A stretch of DNA of 64,000 nt from Ignavibacteriales bacterium (GCA_016714125.1 JADJNX010000020.1:186001-250000), one strand, 5' to 3'. Positions 39,715-50,710 are shown, counted from the stretch's first letter. Program-made: numbers and translations. The notes: a model not told the origin generated them from the sequence alone.

Positions 39715-42151
39715 CTACTTCATCAAAACCATCTTAACCGTAAGTGATTTGGTTCTGCCTGAGATTGTATTTGTACACAAAACCTGACAGAAATACATCC
39801 CCGAAGATTTGTTACCCATTTCAAAATCCTGTTCAAAATATCCATGACTAAGAACCCCTCTGTCAATCTCCTTTACCTGTTCTCCCATTGCATTAAAGAC
39901 TCTGATCACAACTTTATTCTCTTCGGGAAGTGAGAATGTCACCTTAGTTGAAGGGTTAAAGGGATTAGGGTAATTTTGCTGAATCGAATAATTCTCAGGT
40001 ATTTCGCCGTAGATTACTTCGACTTCTTTGGAAAAGTGAAAATCACCGTTATAGTCGATTTGTTTTAATCGGTAATAAATAAATCCTTGTTCTGAGAGAG
40101 TTAGGTCATCAAATGTGTAATTGATTTTTTGTGTTGCCGTTCCGTGACCTTTTGAAAAACCAATTTTCTTCCAATCGCCATTCTTAAATCTTCTTTCAAT
40201 CTCAAATCCCATGTTATTGGTTTCGGTTTCGGTAGTCCAACTAAGCATCACTTTTTTTAACATTCTGAGATGCCGTAAAAGAGGAGAGTTCGACGGGTGT
40301 GTTACCGGCATTGGTGGTTATAAAGATGTCTCGTTTATCGTAACCGATAATAATCCCATCCAACTGATTAAATAAGTACATCCATCCGAAGTTTTTATAT
40401 GCCGGTTGGGTACTAAATTCATTTACTTTCCAATTCCAACCCCCGTTGTAAGTGCTGAAGAGTTCATTCGCAGAGAGCATGAAAGTCAGAGAATCTTGAC
40501 ACTGAAGTTTTTGGGGTGCCGACATACCGGGGATTGTCAATTGCTGGAAAGTTAACCCTCCATCACGGGTTCTGTAAAATGCTGTACCCTGTTTCCCGAT
40601 AAACCCGTTTTTACTGTCATAAAACTCTATTAAGTATACATTCTGCACAGGCAGACTAAGAGTCACCCAGGAAATACCATAATCAGTTGACTTCAACACA
40701 CCACCATCAATGGCGGCATATACTGTACCATCATCAAAAACCTCCAAACCGGAGACAGAATATCCTGTTGAAGTATAACGGGTTACCCAACTCATCCCAT
40801 TATCACTACTGGAAAGAATAACATTATTGCTGCTCAGCCAGATATCTCCATTATTCTTGAGCTGAATATTCTGCACAAGGCCGGGAAACTGAGCAATTGT
40901 GTCAATGGATGAGAAAAGATCATCTGTCTTATAAAGAATTTGACCACTCCCAACATAAACTGTAGTATCGTTTGATATAAAAACCGATCCGGGATAGAAG
41001 ACCGGGCTGAACCTTTTAAACCAGCTATTACCCTTGTCTCTTGAGATGTATATCTGTGGTTGTCCGGAAATCGCAACGACTAAACCCGATTCACTAAAAT
41101 CGGCTGCCAAGATCGAAGTCGTCTCAGTCGCAATACGAATCTCCCATGGTTCTGAGATTACCTGACCTGACGCCACAAAGGTAGCACCTTCACCGGCCAT
41201 ATAAACCCTGCCGTCAAGAATTCTAAAGTCGTAGTAATAATAAGTGTTCTCAGGAAAGTTCCCTTCACTCCAGGTTAAACCTTTGTCCGTAGTAATAAGG
41301 ACTGCTTTTGAGATTTCTGATCCAAACCAGGGTCTGAGGACAACAACCGTATTGGAGTCAATAAATTTAATCTTATTGGGGTCACCTTCCATGGTTTCAC
41401 CGTGATCTTTTACCCTCCAGGTGGAACCACCATCAGTTGAGAGAGCTGTCTGAACTAATCGGGTAGAATAGATAGGTGGAACAAAAAAGTAACGGTAACC
41501 TGCAAAAGCAATATTGTTACCGACCACATCCACACAACTGAAAGTCTCTATACCGGATGGGGTCGGGAAAATGGTAAAAGTAGAACCTCCATCAGTGGTT
41601 CTGTAAACAGTGTTGCCAAACAGCCAGCCGTCCATAGCATCTATGAATTGAACCCTGTAAATAGTCCCTAATGTCGTATCAAGTGTTTGCCATTCCACCC
41701 CTCCGTTTGTAGTCTTTAATAATCTCAACTTCGGATTTGACATTGATCCCTGGTTCACATACACATATCCGGTGGAAGTGGTTACAAATTGAAAACTGCG
41801 CACTTCCACTACTGAGGAGGGGAGAGTGAGGTCAATCCAAGTCATCCCTCCATCCGAAGTTTTAGCAATCAGGTTAGCTGAATTTCCTGCTGCGAAAAAA
41901 TTCAACGAGTCAACGAAATGCAACCCGGCAGAAATATTTGCAGGTATATCATGAGTGTACTTCCAACTTCTGCCACCGTCACTGCTCCTGACTATTTTCT
42001 TCAAATTGAGTTTAAAACTGGCAATAATATTTAAAGAATCGATCAGATAAAAACTTTGCATCGAGCCTCTCATAGGCATCAAATCCACACGATCCCACTG
42101 TGAAAATATAACAGAACTAAACACTAAAAGTATGATAAATAATCTTTTCAT
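39715..42151 (-). CDS. T9SS-secreted Ycf48/BNR-type beta-propeller protein (copy B, one frame break)
   Basis: ATG at 42151 is preceded by GGAAATCATT and starts the signal peptide MKRLFIILLVFSSVIFSQ. Propeller motifs include RSSDGGRSWKYT, KTSDGGMTWIDL, KTTNGGVEWQTL, STDGGSTWRVKD, SSSDNGMSWVTR, KSTDYGISWVTL and RTRDGGLTFQQL. At the T7 run 40252-40258 the frame changes: one reading stops at 40241-40243, and removing one base continues into VMLSWTTETETNNMGFEIERR, the fibronectin-III-like module, and the tail to VKMVLMK at 39715. Joined length is about 811 residues. The C-terminal ~190 residues are almost identical to copy A, whereas the propeller is clearly divergent. Confidence 0.85.
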
Positions 42152-42168
42152 AATGATTTCCATTTTTT

Positions 42169-42183
42169 ACTCTTATAAAGAGT
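42169..42183 (-). promoter_or_regulatory. small hairpin before propeller B
   Basis: ACTCTT-TAT-AAGAGT, a perfect 6-bp stem, lies upstream of the propeller B RBS and matches the site at 38141-38155 with one compensating wobble. Confidence 0.35.
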
Positions 42184-42224
42184 TCTTTTTAACCTGATAC
42201 ATTACAGTTAGTTTTATTAGGAGA

Positions 42225-43534
42225 CTATTTGGTCACTAATATTTTTATATGCTCTGAACCGGATTTAGTTGTCAACCTAAAAACATACACACCGGAAGTA
42301 AGCCCCGCTGTAACAAATTTTATTGAATTTTCGCCGACTGGGAAGTCTGCATCCAAAATGTCGGCTACGGGTCTGCCAAGGATGTCATAAAGTGTTCCTT
42401 TTGACATAGCCGGCCGTGGGCAAATTAAACCGTATCGTGGCAGATCGATTTCCAAAATTGTTATCTCCTGAAATAGGTTTGGATAGGCTTTCAGATCTAT
42501 CGAAACAGGGATTTGGGGATCATCTTCAATTAATCCAACGCTTGGGTCACAAATCAAAGTATGAAAACCAATCGATGTTGGATGGAAAATCAATTTTGGT
42601 CTGTAATATTTATCTCGCAGTGATAATCTGTATTTAAACTTGTAACCAACTTTCATTTTTGCACTGTCGAGTTGCAAATTGAATGTAGTAACAGGGGTGG
42701 TAGCGGCAACAGCTGTTACAACTGTGGCAGTAGAGTCTGTGCCGTTTGTATAAAATGAGCGAATGAACAGGGAGTCATTAAAATTGATATCAGGTATATA
42801 TTGTGCATAAAGTTTGTTGATATCATGAGTCGTGTTAACATTAAATGTTTTAAGGAAGACGGTCGTAGTCGTCTCGGGCGTATATGTAATAATTGGTGCC
42901 CAGGATTGATCCTTATATATAGTGTCACCATTTTGATTGAATCTTATCTGGTTGAATGTTGACCAGTCATCGCTGATTCCACTATTACTTGAAATTGAAA
43001 AAGAGGAGTACTTCTGACGCAAGCCAAGCCCTTTTTCAACCCGATAATAGGTCGAACTGCCGTCCGGAGGAGGGGGAGAAAAGTTGAATGTCCTCACTGA
43101 ATCGCCTCCGGTGACAGAAATATTATGAGCCGAGTTGAAACCTGGAAATTGTCCTGTAAAACTTGAGCCAGGAGGGATGTTAAAATCGAGCATCATAATT
43201 TTACTGTTACCTTTTAAGTAGTACAACTTGTTAGTTGCCTCATCCATTCGAAATAAGTATTAGAGTCGACACAATAACCTCTATAGAATCTAATTCCATC
43301 ACGGTCCACCATGGAATCAATCGATGTTTGCAGAAATGATTTGGTAGTTGTCATGTTTGGATAATCCCAGGAACGGCGTGTGTAGATATATTGTTCTTTG
43401 TCCTGAAGGGTCATCACAAAGAATGGAGTGGTTTGAGCATAGATATTCAAAAAGGGAACCAGCATTAGTGTAAAGATGCTGATTAACAGGCGGAGAGATA
43501 TTTCTTTTTTCATGTTAATACTTTTATTTTTCAT
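42225..43534 (-). CDS. T9SS-secreted protein of unknown function, small partner 2 (frame-broken)
   Basis: Paralogue of 38197-39505 with the same signal peptide (LLISIFTLMLVPFLNIYAQ), the same LQDKEQ and YFGMDEA segments, and the same tail ending KILVTK at 42225. Frame breaks occur near 43254 (a lost G; the neighbour has GG) and a compensating pair near 42473 and 42405, between which the sorting tail reads correctly only in the other frame (YPNPISGDNNFGNRSATIRFNLP). It is followed by copy B after a 73-base spacer that matches the spacer at 38124-38196. No known domain. Confidence 0.7.
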
Positions 43535-43739
43535 TTTATCTAATAAACATCTTTATAAACCACAGAGCACAGAGTTCACCGAGGATAAAACCGCAAAGAG
43601 CGCAAAGGACGCAAAGAAAGAATTACAAAAACCATCCGTGTTAATCTGTGCTAAATCCGTGAAATCTGTGTAACTATTACAATCTTTATCTGCGTTAATC
43701 TGCTTAATCCCCGTGTATCGCGTACTCTAAAATCGTTAT
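43535..43739. repeat. intergenic 9-base repeat block, copy 2 of the duplicated spacer
   Basis: Same order of CACAGAG, CGCAAAG and ATCCGTG words as 39506-39714, with a few substitutions and small indels. No gene. Confidence 0.85.
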
Positions 43740-45830
43740 CTACTTCATCAAAACCATCTTAACCGTAAGGATTTTGTCCTGCCTGAAATTGTGTTTGTAC
43801 ATAGCACCTGACAGAAATACATTCCCTGAAGATTCAGTGTCCATCTCAAAATCCTGTTCAAAATAACCATGACTAAGAACCCTCTATCAATCTCCTTTAC
43901 CTGTTCTCCCATTGCATTGAAGACTTTTATCACAACCTTGTTCTCTTCGGGAAGAGAAAATGTCACCTTCGTTGATGGATTAAATGGGTTTGGGTAATTC
44001 TGAAATAACTTGAATTCAACCGGAGTAAGGTTTTTTTCTGAATGATAACCGGTTACTAGAGAGTCATCGAGTACAAGATTAATTATAGTGGCAAAGTCTC
44101 CGGTTGCCCAGACTTGCTTTCCGTTCGAAAAAATTGACTCAAGGTCATGGCTGGAATTACTATTATGCTTCTTCCACGTGGTACCACCATCAGAAGTACT
44201 TAAAATAACGCCATCTGCTCCTGCCACCCAGCCGTAAACAGGGGAAATGAAATGTGCTGCAAACAAGGAACTCTGTTGTCCGGTGTGACTTGTTTTCCAT
44301 GTTGCTCCCTGATTTGTTGTAATGAAAACATAGCCGGAGCTTGCTGTGATATATCCAAATTGTTCATTTAGAAATTTAACTGAAGAAAGTACTTCTTGTC
44401 CAATATTCTTGCTTTGCCAGGTAAATCCGGTGTTGGTAGTTTTGTGAACATTTCCGTAGCTATCTGTCATAAAACCAAAGTATCGTTTATGAATAAATTG
44501 AATTTAAATCATTCTGTGTTACTGAGGGTCTCAGATCCCATGTGGAGCCCCCATCATAGGTTTGAAAAACTTCTCCCAGGGCACCTACGATGAATCCCCA
44601 ATGTTCATCTATAAAATTTATATCGCGGAGTTCAAAGCCAAAAGTGTCGGCGGTTGACCATTGCCAGCTTGAGCCGGAATTGGTCGTCCTTCTTACATAG
44701 CCTGAATAGACCATGGTCCATGCATTATTTGAATCCAACAAATGTCCGGCCCAAACTCCTCTGGTAGAATCAGTATCGAATCTTGCCCAGGTTTTACCGG
44801 CATCATAAGTTTTAAGGAGTCCTTTCTGGCCGATACACATACCGAAAGAATCGAGAAAAACTTAATGTCAAAGTATGGCATAATCGTTGGGGTCAAATTT
44901 AGACCATGTTGTTCCCATTATTGTTTGTGTATACAATAAAACCATCATCTCCAACGAACACTGCGGCTGAATCATTGCGAGCCTCGACAGCTATCAAGTG
45001 TGAAACATGAAAAATTTTCTTAGATATCCAGGAAACCCCCTTATCTGTTGTCCTCATTGAATAATTATCACCTGTCACCCAGATATTGTTGGAATCAAGT
45101 GCAGAAATGGAGTAATACCTTCTGCCATCCGAGCGGAGTTTTGTCCAGTTTTCACCTCCGTTGGTTGTTTTTAGAATATGTCCTCCCTCACCAACAGCAA
45201 AACCGAGCAGGCCATTGAAAAATTTGATGCCCCACAATGGACTTGTAGTACCACTTATCTGTGTTATCCAGTTATTTCCAGCGTCGGTGGTTTTTAATAT
45301 CATACCTCCTGCTCCGGTTATGAATCCTGTAAATGGATCTAAAAACTGTATGGAAAGAATCTCTTCAGAAGGCCCATTTAACATTTTAGTCCAAGTGGTT
45401 CCACCGTTAACTGATTTTAAGAGGGGTCCATCTTGACCCCGGCCCAAACTGTATCAATAGAAGAATGTTCAACACATAATAAGTATTTTGTCACTCCTGA
45501 CACCACTTTTTCCCATGATCTACCTCCATCAGTTGACTTAAGAACAGCACCGGTGTCTCCGACAGCAATACCGTTGAGATGACTTTTAAAGGAGATACCT
45601 CGAATAAACACTCTTGAATCGGTATATATTGGCTGCCAGTTTGTACCACCATCAGTCGTATTCAAGAAAATACCCTGATCCCCTCCGATCCAACCGGTGT
45701 CAGGATTTAGGAATTCAACTGCCCAAAAGTCATTATTGGGCAACTGGATACTAGTATCTCCAATTTGTCTGAGAAAAATTGTTAAAAGTAACAAAAACAA
45801 GTAGTAGAATTAAAAAGTTAAATTTTTCAT
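43740..45830 (-). CDS. T9SS-secreted Ycf48/BNR-type beta-propeller protein (copy C, several frame breaks)
   Basis: ATG at 45830 with GGGGG eight bases upstream starts a signal peptide that needs one extra T to stay open (MKNLTFLILLLVFVTF). Propeller motifs run through three frames: NTTDGGTNWQPI, KSTDGGRSWEKV, KSVNGGTTWTKM, KTTDAGNNWITQ, KTTNGGENWTKL, KTYDAGKTWARF, TTNQGATWKTS and STSDGGTTWKKH. At least six shifts break the gene (near 45812, 45770, 45430, 44870, 44480, 43770). Unlike A, B and D it lacks the fibronectin-III-like module and goes from the propeller straight to LFQNYPNPFNPSTKVTFSLPEEN. The natural end is the stop at 43740-43742 after KMVLMK. Confidence 0.78.
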
Positions 45831-45896
45831 ATCGCCCCCTGTCTAAGGTTTATATTATTGGATTGTGTACTCAAATATCTCATGTTTTCATCTCCT

Positions 45897-48327
45897 CTAT
45901 TTCATCAAAACCATTTTAACAGTAAGCGATTTGGTTCTGCCCGAAACTGTATTTGTGCAAAGCACCTGACAAAAATACATACCTGAAGATTCGTTACTCA
46001 TCTCAAAATCCTGTTCAAAATAGCCGTGACTTAGAACCCCTCTATCAATTTCCTTTACCTGTTCTCCCATTGCATTGAAGACTTTTATCACAACCTTGTT
46101 CTCTTCGGGAAGTGAAAATGTCACCTTCGTTGATGGATTAAAGGGGTTTGGGTAGTTCTGCTGGATTGAATAATTCTCGGGTATTTCACCCAATAACACT
46201 TCAACTTCATTTGAGTATTCAAATTCTCCGTTATAATCGATCTGTTTAAGTCGATAATAAAGAATGGCGGGTGCTTTTGGCTCATAATCATCATAGCCGT
46301 AGAATATTTTTCGGGTCGAGGTTCCTGATCCTTTTGAAAAAGCAATTTTCTTCCAATCTCCATACTTGTATTTTCTTTCGATCTCAAATCCCATATTGTT
46401 GGTCTCGGTTTCGGTTGTCCATTGAAGAACTACTTTATTTCCAAATGGGAGTGCTGAAAACAATGAAAGTTCAACGGGTGTGTTACCCCGGTTAAAGGTT
46501 TTCCAGGCAGTTGTGTTGCCTGTGAGTGAGACTCCGATTCCGTCAAAATGGTCATACATCGTCATCCAGGAGAAAGCGGGAATGTTGGAAATGTTAATAA
46601 ATTCATTCTCTTTCCACATTTCGCCACCATCGTAGGTTGAATATAGTTTGTTTGCACTCAGATAAAAATTTAATGAATCTTTGCAAAATATCCTGAATGC
46701 ATTTGACATACCCGGAATTTCGACAGGTAAAAAGTGATTCCTCCATCACGTGTTCTGTAAACCTTACCGTTGTTTCCAACTATAAATCCATTATTGCTGT
46801 CATAAAAAACAATCTGAGAGATGAAAAATAATATGCACCAATCATGTTACATGTGTTACCGTGATCGGTGGTTTTGTAGAGGTTACGGTTTGATGTGTAT
46901 CCTGTTCCATCTTCAAAAATTTTAATCCATTGAAAGGAGTCACCCATGGCGGTTAGCCTGGTATTCCAAGACAGACCGCTGTAATCTGTCTGGAAAATAT
47001 AACTTCCTGAGCACACCCAGATGCTTCCGTCTCCGCTTATCTGAATATCACTAATAACACCAGCCGGTCGTGATGTAACATATTCGATTGTATTACACAA
47101 ATCTTTTGACCTGTAGATTTTATTCGAATCGAGAAGGTATACCAATGAATCATTTATTATGTGAATTTTGTTAAGTTTTCCTGTTGGCATTTTCTTTTTA
47201 ACCCAGGTGTTTCCTCTATCTGTCGAGACATGGAGATTACCACCCTCGTCTCCCACAATTGCGTAACCGGGGTCTAAAAATCCGGCACATGTCAACCTGA
47301 TAAAAGTCTGATCCATTCGGACATCCCACTGAGTCAGGCTGGAATTTCCCGAAACAAGAAACGAAGCTCCTGATCCTGCAAGGTAAATTCTGTTATCAAG
47401 TATCTTGATATCATCATATCTAAAGTCTTTCACGGCGGAATTTCCGTAGTTCCAGTTAACACCCTTGTTGGTAGTGTAGATTATACCTTTGTCGTTTGGC
47501 ATGCTGAGTAAAGCTATTGCAGTTGATTCATTCAGCAGTCTGACATTCAGGGCATATCCCGAAATATATTCAAAACCAAGGTCTTGAGTCAGCCAGCTGG
47601 CACCACCATTGGATGAAAATGACATTATCGGCTTGGGATAATACTGGCCTGGGAATATCTGTTGGTAGCGGCTTCCGGCAATAACGAGAGTATTTTGGTT
47701 CAGGATATCTATCGATTCAGGGTATTGCATACCAACGGGAATAGGAACCGAAGTGAAGGTCGTGCCGCCGTTTGTTGTTCGATAAATGTAGCCACCAAAA
47801 ACCCAGCCCGAAGTTGCACTAAAAAATTTAAATGAGTAGATGAGGGTAACCGAGGTATCCATGGCTGTCCAGTTGTTACCTCCATCATAGCTTTTGAGCA
47901 TATGAGATTTATAGGTAGGACTGTTATTAAGGGGAGCCGCTACGTAGATCGTATCCGGGGAAAAAACTTGAAAAGAATGAGCATATTGATATCTTGAGGG
48001 GATTGTGACGAAATTCCAGGTTTCTCCACCATCGGAGGTTTTAAGAAGAGGGTGTTGTTTATTTAGCAGGAAGATATTTAATTCGTCAACAAATTCAACT
48101 TTTAGTATCTCAGTTTTTGGAATGTTTTTAGAGACGTACCAGTTCCTGCCCCTATCGCTACTTTTAATGACATAACATGAGTCACCGGAAAAAATCGCAG
48201 TTATATTTAGTGAGTCGGTCAGGTAAAAGCCACTAATCTTCCCGTTAAATGGAGAAAACTTTACTTCGCTCCATTGCGAAAACAGGAGAGAACTTAACAA
48301 AATCAGAATTATTAATAAATTTCTCAT
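45897..48327 (-). CDS. T9SS-secreted Ycf48/BNR-type beta-propeller protein (copy D, two frame breaks)
   Basis: ATG at 48327 follows AAAGGG by six bases and begins MRNLLIILILLSSLLFSQ. Propeller motifs include KSSDRGRNWYVS, KTSDGGETWNFV, KSYDGGNNWTAM, RTTNGGTTFTSV, STDRGNTWVKKK and TYDGGEMWKEN. Two frame breaks in T runs near 46812 and 46736 (transcript sense) separate the propeller from the C-terminal part; read through, the junction is YDSNNGFIVGNNGKVYRTRDGGITFLPVEIPGMSN. A fibronectin-III-like module and the common sorting tail (to VKMVLMK) follow. Joined length is about 809 residues. It is first in the minus-strand array. Confidence 0.83.
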
Positions 48328-48458
48328 AATGTATCCCTTTTGAAAAGGCAATATAAAAATAAGAAATTTTATAACCTAATAAGCAGGGAAGCGTATTATT
48401 TCAAAGTGCTTTGAGATCGGGAAGTGCTGTTTTTTTGGGGAAAAGAGAATATATTAAA

Positions 48459-48489
48459 AAAAAGGCTGCCCTTTTGAGACAGCCTTTTT
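48459..48489. terminator. intrinsic terminator downstream of thioredoxin
   Basis: AAAAAGGCTG (48459-48468) pairs with CAGCCTTTTT (48480-48489) around an 11-base loop, with an A/T tract on both sides. It lies four bases after the thioredoxin stop on the minus strand. Confidence 0.85.
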
Positions 48490-48492
48490 GAT

Positions 48493-48861
48493 TTAGTTTA
48501 ATTCTTCTTCTTTTATAAGAAGTTTGTCGATTATCTCGACGAGGGAAGGTTTTGGAAGCGCACCTTGAGCCATTCTTGGTTGTCCTTTCATAGGGACAAA
48601 GAGGAGTGAAGGGATGCTTCTTATTCCAAAAGCTGCTGCAAGTTCCTGCTCAGCTTCTGTATCTATTTTGTAAATATTTACCTGATCTTTGTATTCATTC
48701 GACAGTTCTTCGAGAACAGGTGCAACCATTTTGCAGGGACCGCACCAGTCAGCATAAAAATCGATAAGACAAGGTTTGTCGCCTTCAAATTTCCAATCCT
48801 GATTTTCTTCAAAATTGAAAACCTTTTTAAGGAAGGTCTCTTTGGTTAGATGCTCGGTCAT
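48493..48861 (-). CDS. trxA: thioredoxin
   Basis: A 122-residue thioredoxin fold with the active site DWCGPCKMVAP near residue 42 and the cis-Pro segment IRSIPSLLFV. ATG at 48861 is preceded by GGAGAA seven bases away. An upstream in-frame start near 48993 would add a 44-residue, Ser/Thr-rich tail containing translated octanucleotide repeat, so it is rejected. It reduces disulfides in the cytoplasm. Confidence 0.95.
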   Translation of the reverse strand: MTEHLTKETFLKKVFNFEENQDWKFEGDKPCLIDFYADWCGPCKMVAPVLEELSNEYKDQVNIYKIDTEAEQELAAAFGIRSIPSLLFVPMKGQPRMAQGALPKPSLVEIIDKLLIKEEELN

Positions 48862-48932
48862 GTTTTCTCCGTTGATAAAAAAATCTTTTTCTTTATTAGT
48901 GAGATGAAGGATATCAGAAAAGGATTCAGGGG

Positions 48933-48964
48933 GAGAACTTGAGAACTTGAGAACTTGAGTGTTT
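48933..48964. repeat. octanucleotide array, four units
   Basis: GAGAACTT three times, then GAGTGTTT, between thioredoxin and HepT. It is the same unit family as 854-966. Confidence 0.85.
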
Positions 48965-48979
48965 GAAGTAGATGGATTC

Positions 48980-49309
48980 TTATTGGTGTTCAAGATCCTT
49001 GATGAGCTGAGGAAGTTTGGAGTGAATTATTTCCCAAACTTCCTCGGGATCAATTCCAAAATATTCATGGGCGATAAAATTTCTGAAGGCGATTATTTTT
49101 CGCCACTCAGTGTCCGGGCAAGAACTTTTGAACTCATCCGAAAGTTTGTTTGCCATCTCTCCAATAACAATAAAGTTCATGAGTATGGCATCGAAGGATA
49201 AGTCGTCCGACTCCATTTCTTTGTAGCTTCCAAGTTCACTGGAGTATTTTAATATCTTGTTTGCTGACTCCAAAATATTAAAAATCAGTTGGGAATCTTT
49301 GTTATGCAA
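48980..49309 (-). CDS. hepT: HepT-type HEPN toxin (DUF86)
   Basis: The 109-residue helical protein carries the HepT motif RNFIAHEY (RX4HXY), in which Arg and His are the RNase site and Tyr is the residue AMPylated by MntA in studied systems. It begins with TTG at 49309, overlaps mntA by eight bases and has GAGG seven bases upstream inside mntA. With mntA it forms a HEPN-MNT type VII toxin-antitoxin pair. Confidence 0.88.
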   Translation of the reverse strand: MHNKDSQLIFNILESANKILKYSSELGSYKEMESDDLSFDAILMNFIVIGEMANKLSDEFKSSCPDTEWRKIIAFRNFIAHEYFGIDPEEVWEIIHSKLPQLIKDLEHQ

Positions 49310-49598
49310 AAACAGCCTCTTTAAGTATCTGTTTTTTGAATGCCGATTTAATTGATTTTATTCTACAAACATCAACACCGTGATTAAACTCGGTCTCGAT
49401 TTCTTCACGGAATGCAAATTTTTTATCGAAGATTGAGGTGGTATTCTCTTCAAACTCTATGAGAATGTCGATATCACTATCTTCCGTCTGTGTGCCGCGA
49501 GCGTATGATCCAAACAAACCAATCTGAACGATTTGATAGGTTGAGTGAAAATAATCTTTCTTTTTCTGCAAATAATCAAGAATATCTGTTTTGTTCAT
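49302..49598 (-). CDS. mntA: MntA-type minimal nucleotidyltransferase antitoxin
   Basis: A 98-residue nucleotidyltransferase with the GSX10DXD signature (GSYARGTQTEDSDID) near residues 30-44 and the third acidic residue in the HGVDVCRI strand. In characterised pairs it poly-AMPylates the HepT Tyr. It overlaps the barrel gene upstream by one base (TAATG) and hepT downstream by eight, so the three are likely co-transcribed. Confidence 0.9.
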   Translation of the reverse strand: MNKTDILDYLQKKKDYFHSTYQIVQIGLFGSYARGTQTEDSDIDILIEFEENTTSIFDKKFAFREEIETEFNHGVDVCRIKSIKSAFKKQILKEAVFA

Positions 49599-50368
49599 TA
49601 CAAAATCCGTCGGGTGAACTCAAATTTTATGCCTCTGTCGGCGGTTGAGGGTGACCACTTTTTGTTGTTGAGCAGATCGCGGAAATCGAAGCCGAGGGAA
49701 AATCCTTCGGCAACAGCCCATCTGACGCCGGCGTGCAGGTAGCCGTTACCTTTTCCGTAACGGTCGTTGGAATTGTCATTAAATCCAAAGTTGTATTCCA
49801 CCATTACGCTTACACTTGGACCAATTGTTTTCTCAATTCCGACCATAAAATTGGTAAAACCGTCGCCATCCTTCTGTTCAAAGGAGTAGTTCACGGTTCC
49901 GTGAAGACTTAAATATCCGAGCAGTTTATAATTTTTACTCACGGCGGCAAAGATACCGGGTGATTTTATTTCATATCTGCTTTCGGAATCAAAATATCTC
50001 CCTTTTCCCTGAAGGTCTGCCCCAACAGCAATTGAAGGGAGTGAGAGACTTTCTTCTATTAATTTAAATCTTATGTTAACACCGGGATATTTGTACCATT
50101 CAACTTCTCCCGATCCGATCACATTTTCACCACCGTAAGAAATTCCAAAACTCAGGTTATCAAACACTCCAACATCAAGTCGTGTAAGCAGAACACCACC
50201 CGGCATCAGGTCGGAACCTACACTTACATAACCTCGTTTTAACACCCCCGCAGTGGGCATATCCACAAGAAAACGGGGCTCAAAATCAAGCTTTTCTCCG
50301 GCAAGAATTTGGGAGTAAACGGGAACTGATAACAAAAAGGAAAAGACGATGATGAGTATCTTTTTCAT
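49598..50368 (-). CDS. outer-membrane beta-barrel protein of unknown function
   Basis: A signal peptide (MKKILIIVFSFLLSVPVYSQ) precedes a protein of alternating amphipathic strands rich in Gly and aromatic residues, for example FDNLSFGISYGGENVIG, LGYLSLHGTVNYSFEQ and VSVMVEYNFGFNDNSN. The segment FEPRFLVDMPTAGVLKRGYVSVGSDLMPGGVLLTRLDVGVF is typical of small Ignavibacteria barrels. The ending TRRIL lacks the terminal Phe. No specific family or substrate can be given. Confidence 0.7.
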   Translation of the reverse strand: MKKILIIVFSFLLSVPVYSQILAGEKLDFEPRFLVDMPTAGVLKRGYVSVGSDLMPGGVLLTRLDVGVFDNLSFGISYGGENVIGSGEVEWYKYPGVNIRFKLIEESLSLPSIAVGADLQGKGRYFDSESRYEIKSPGIFAAVSKNYKLLGYLSLHGTVNYSFEQKDGDGFTNFMVGIEKTIGPSVSVMVEYNFGFNDNSNDRYGKGNGYLHAGVRWAVAEGFSLGFDFRDLLNNKKWSPSTADRGIKFEFTRRIL

Positions 50369-50439
50369 ACAGCAATTTCTTATTTTTTATAACCCTTAAT
50401 TTACAAAAAATATTGAGATAAACCGAAAAGGTCGTTATA

Positions 50440-50710
50440 AATGGCACGAGGGAAGTTGAGAAGGGGTTAAACCGCAAAGGCCGCCAAGAACGCAAAGGGA
50501 GGGGATAAACCACAGAGCACACCGAGCCCACAGAGGAGAGAATAAGAGAAACCGCAAATAGGACCTCACCCCCGACCCCTCTCCTAAAAGGCGAGGGGAG
50601 GATTTTTAAATATTCTCTGCGAAAATCCGTCTAATCTGCGTGTATCCGCGTACAAAAAAACATCCGTGAAAATCAGTGTGTAATCCGTGAAATCCGTGTT
50701 CTATTTCCAA
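50440..50710. repeat. intergenic repeat cluster
   Basis: No gene. In order: CGCAAAG words near 50470, a CACAGAGCACACCGAG block near 50510, CCTCACCCCCGACCCCTCTCC near 50562 (50565-50600 is a hairpin-prone element seen in many genomes), then ATCCGTG/ATCCGCG words to 50700. It separates the barrel gene from 50711-51100. Confidence 0.75.

Noticed and set aside
35970..48327. Photosystem II assembly role from Ycf48-like repeats
   Set aside because: The repeats are a fold shared with sialidase/BNR proteins; these have Sec signals and T9SS tails, and no photosynthesis genes are seen.
48861..48993. Extended N-terminus of thioredoxin
   Set aside because: The added 44 residues are translated repeat DNA, and a good RBS precedes ATG 48861.
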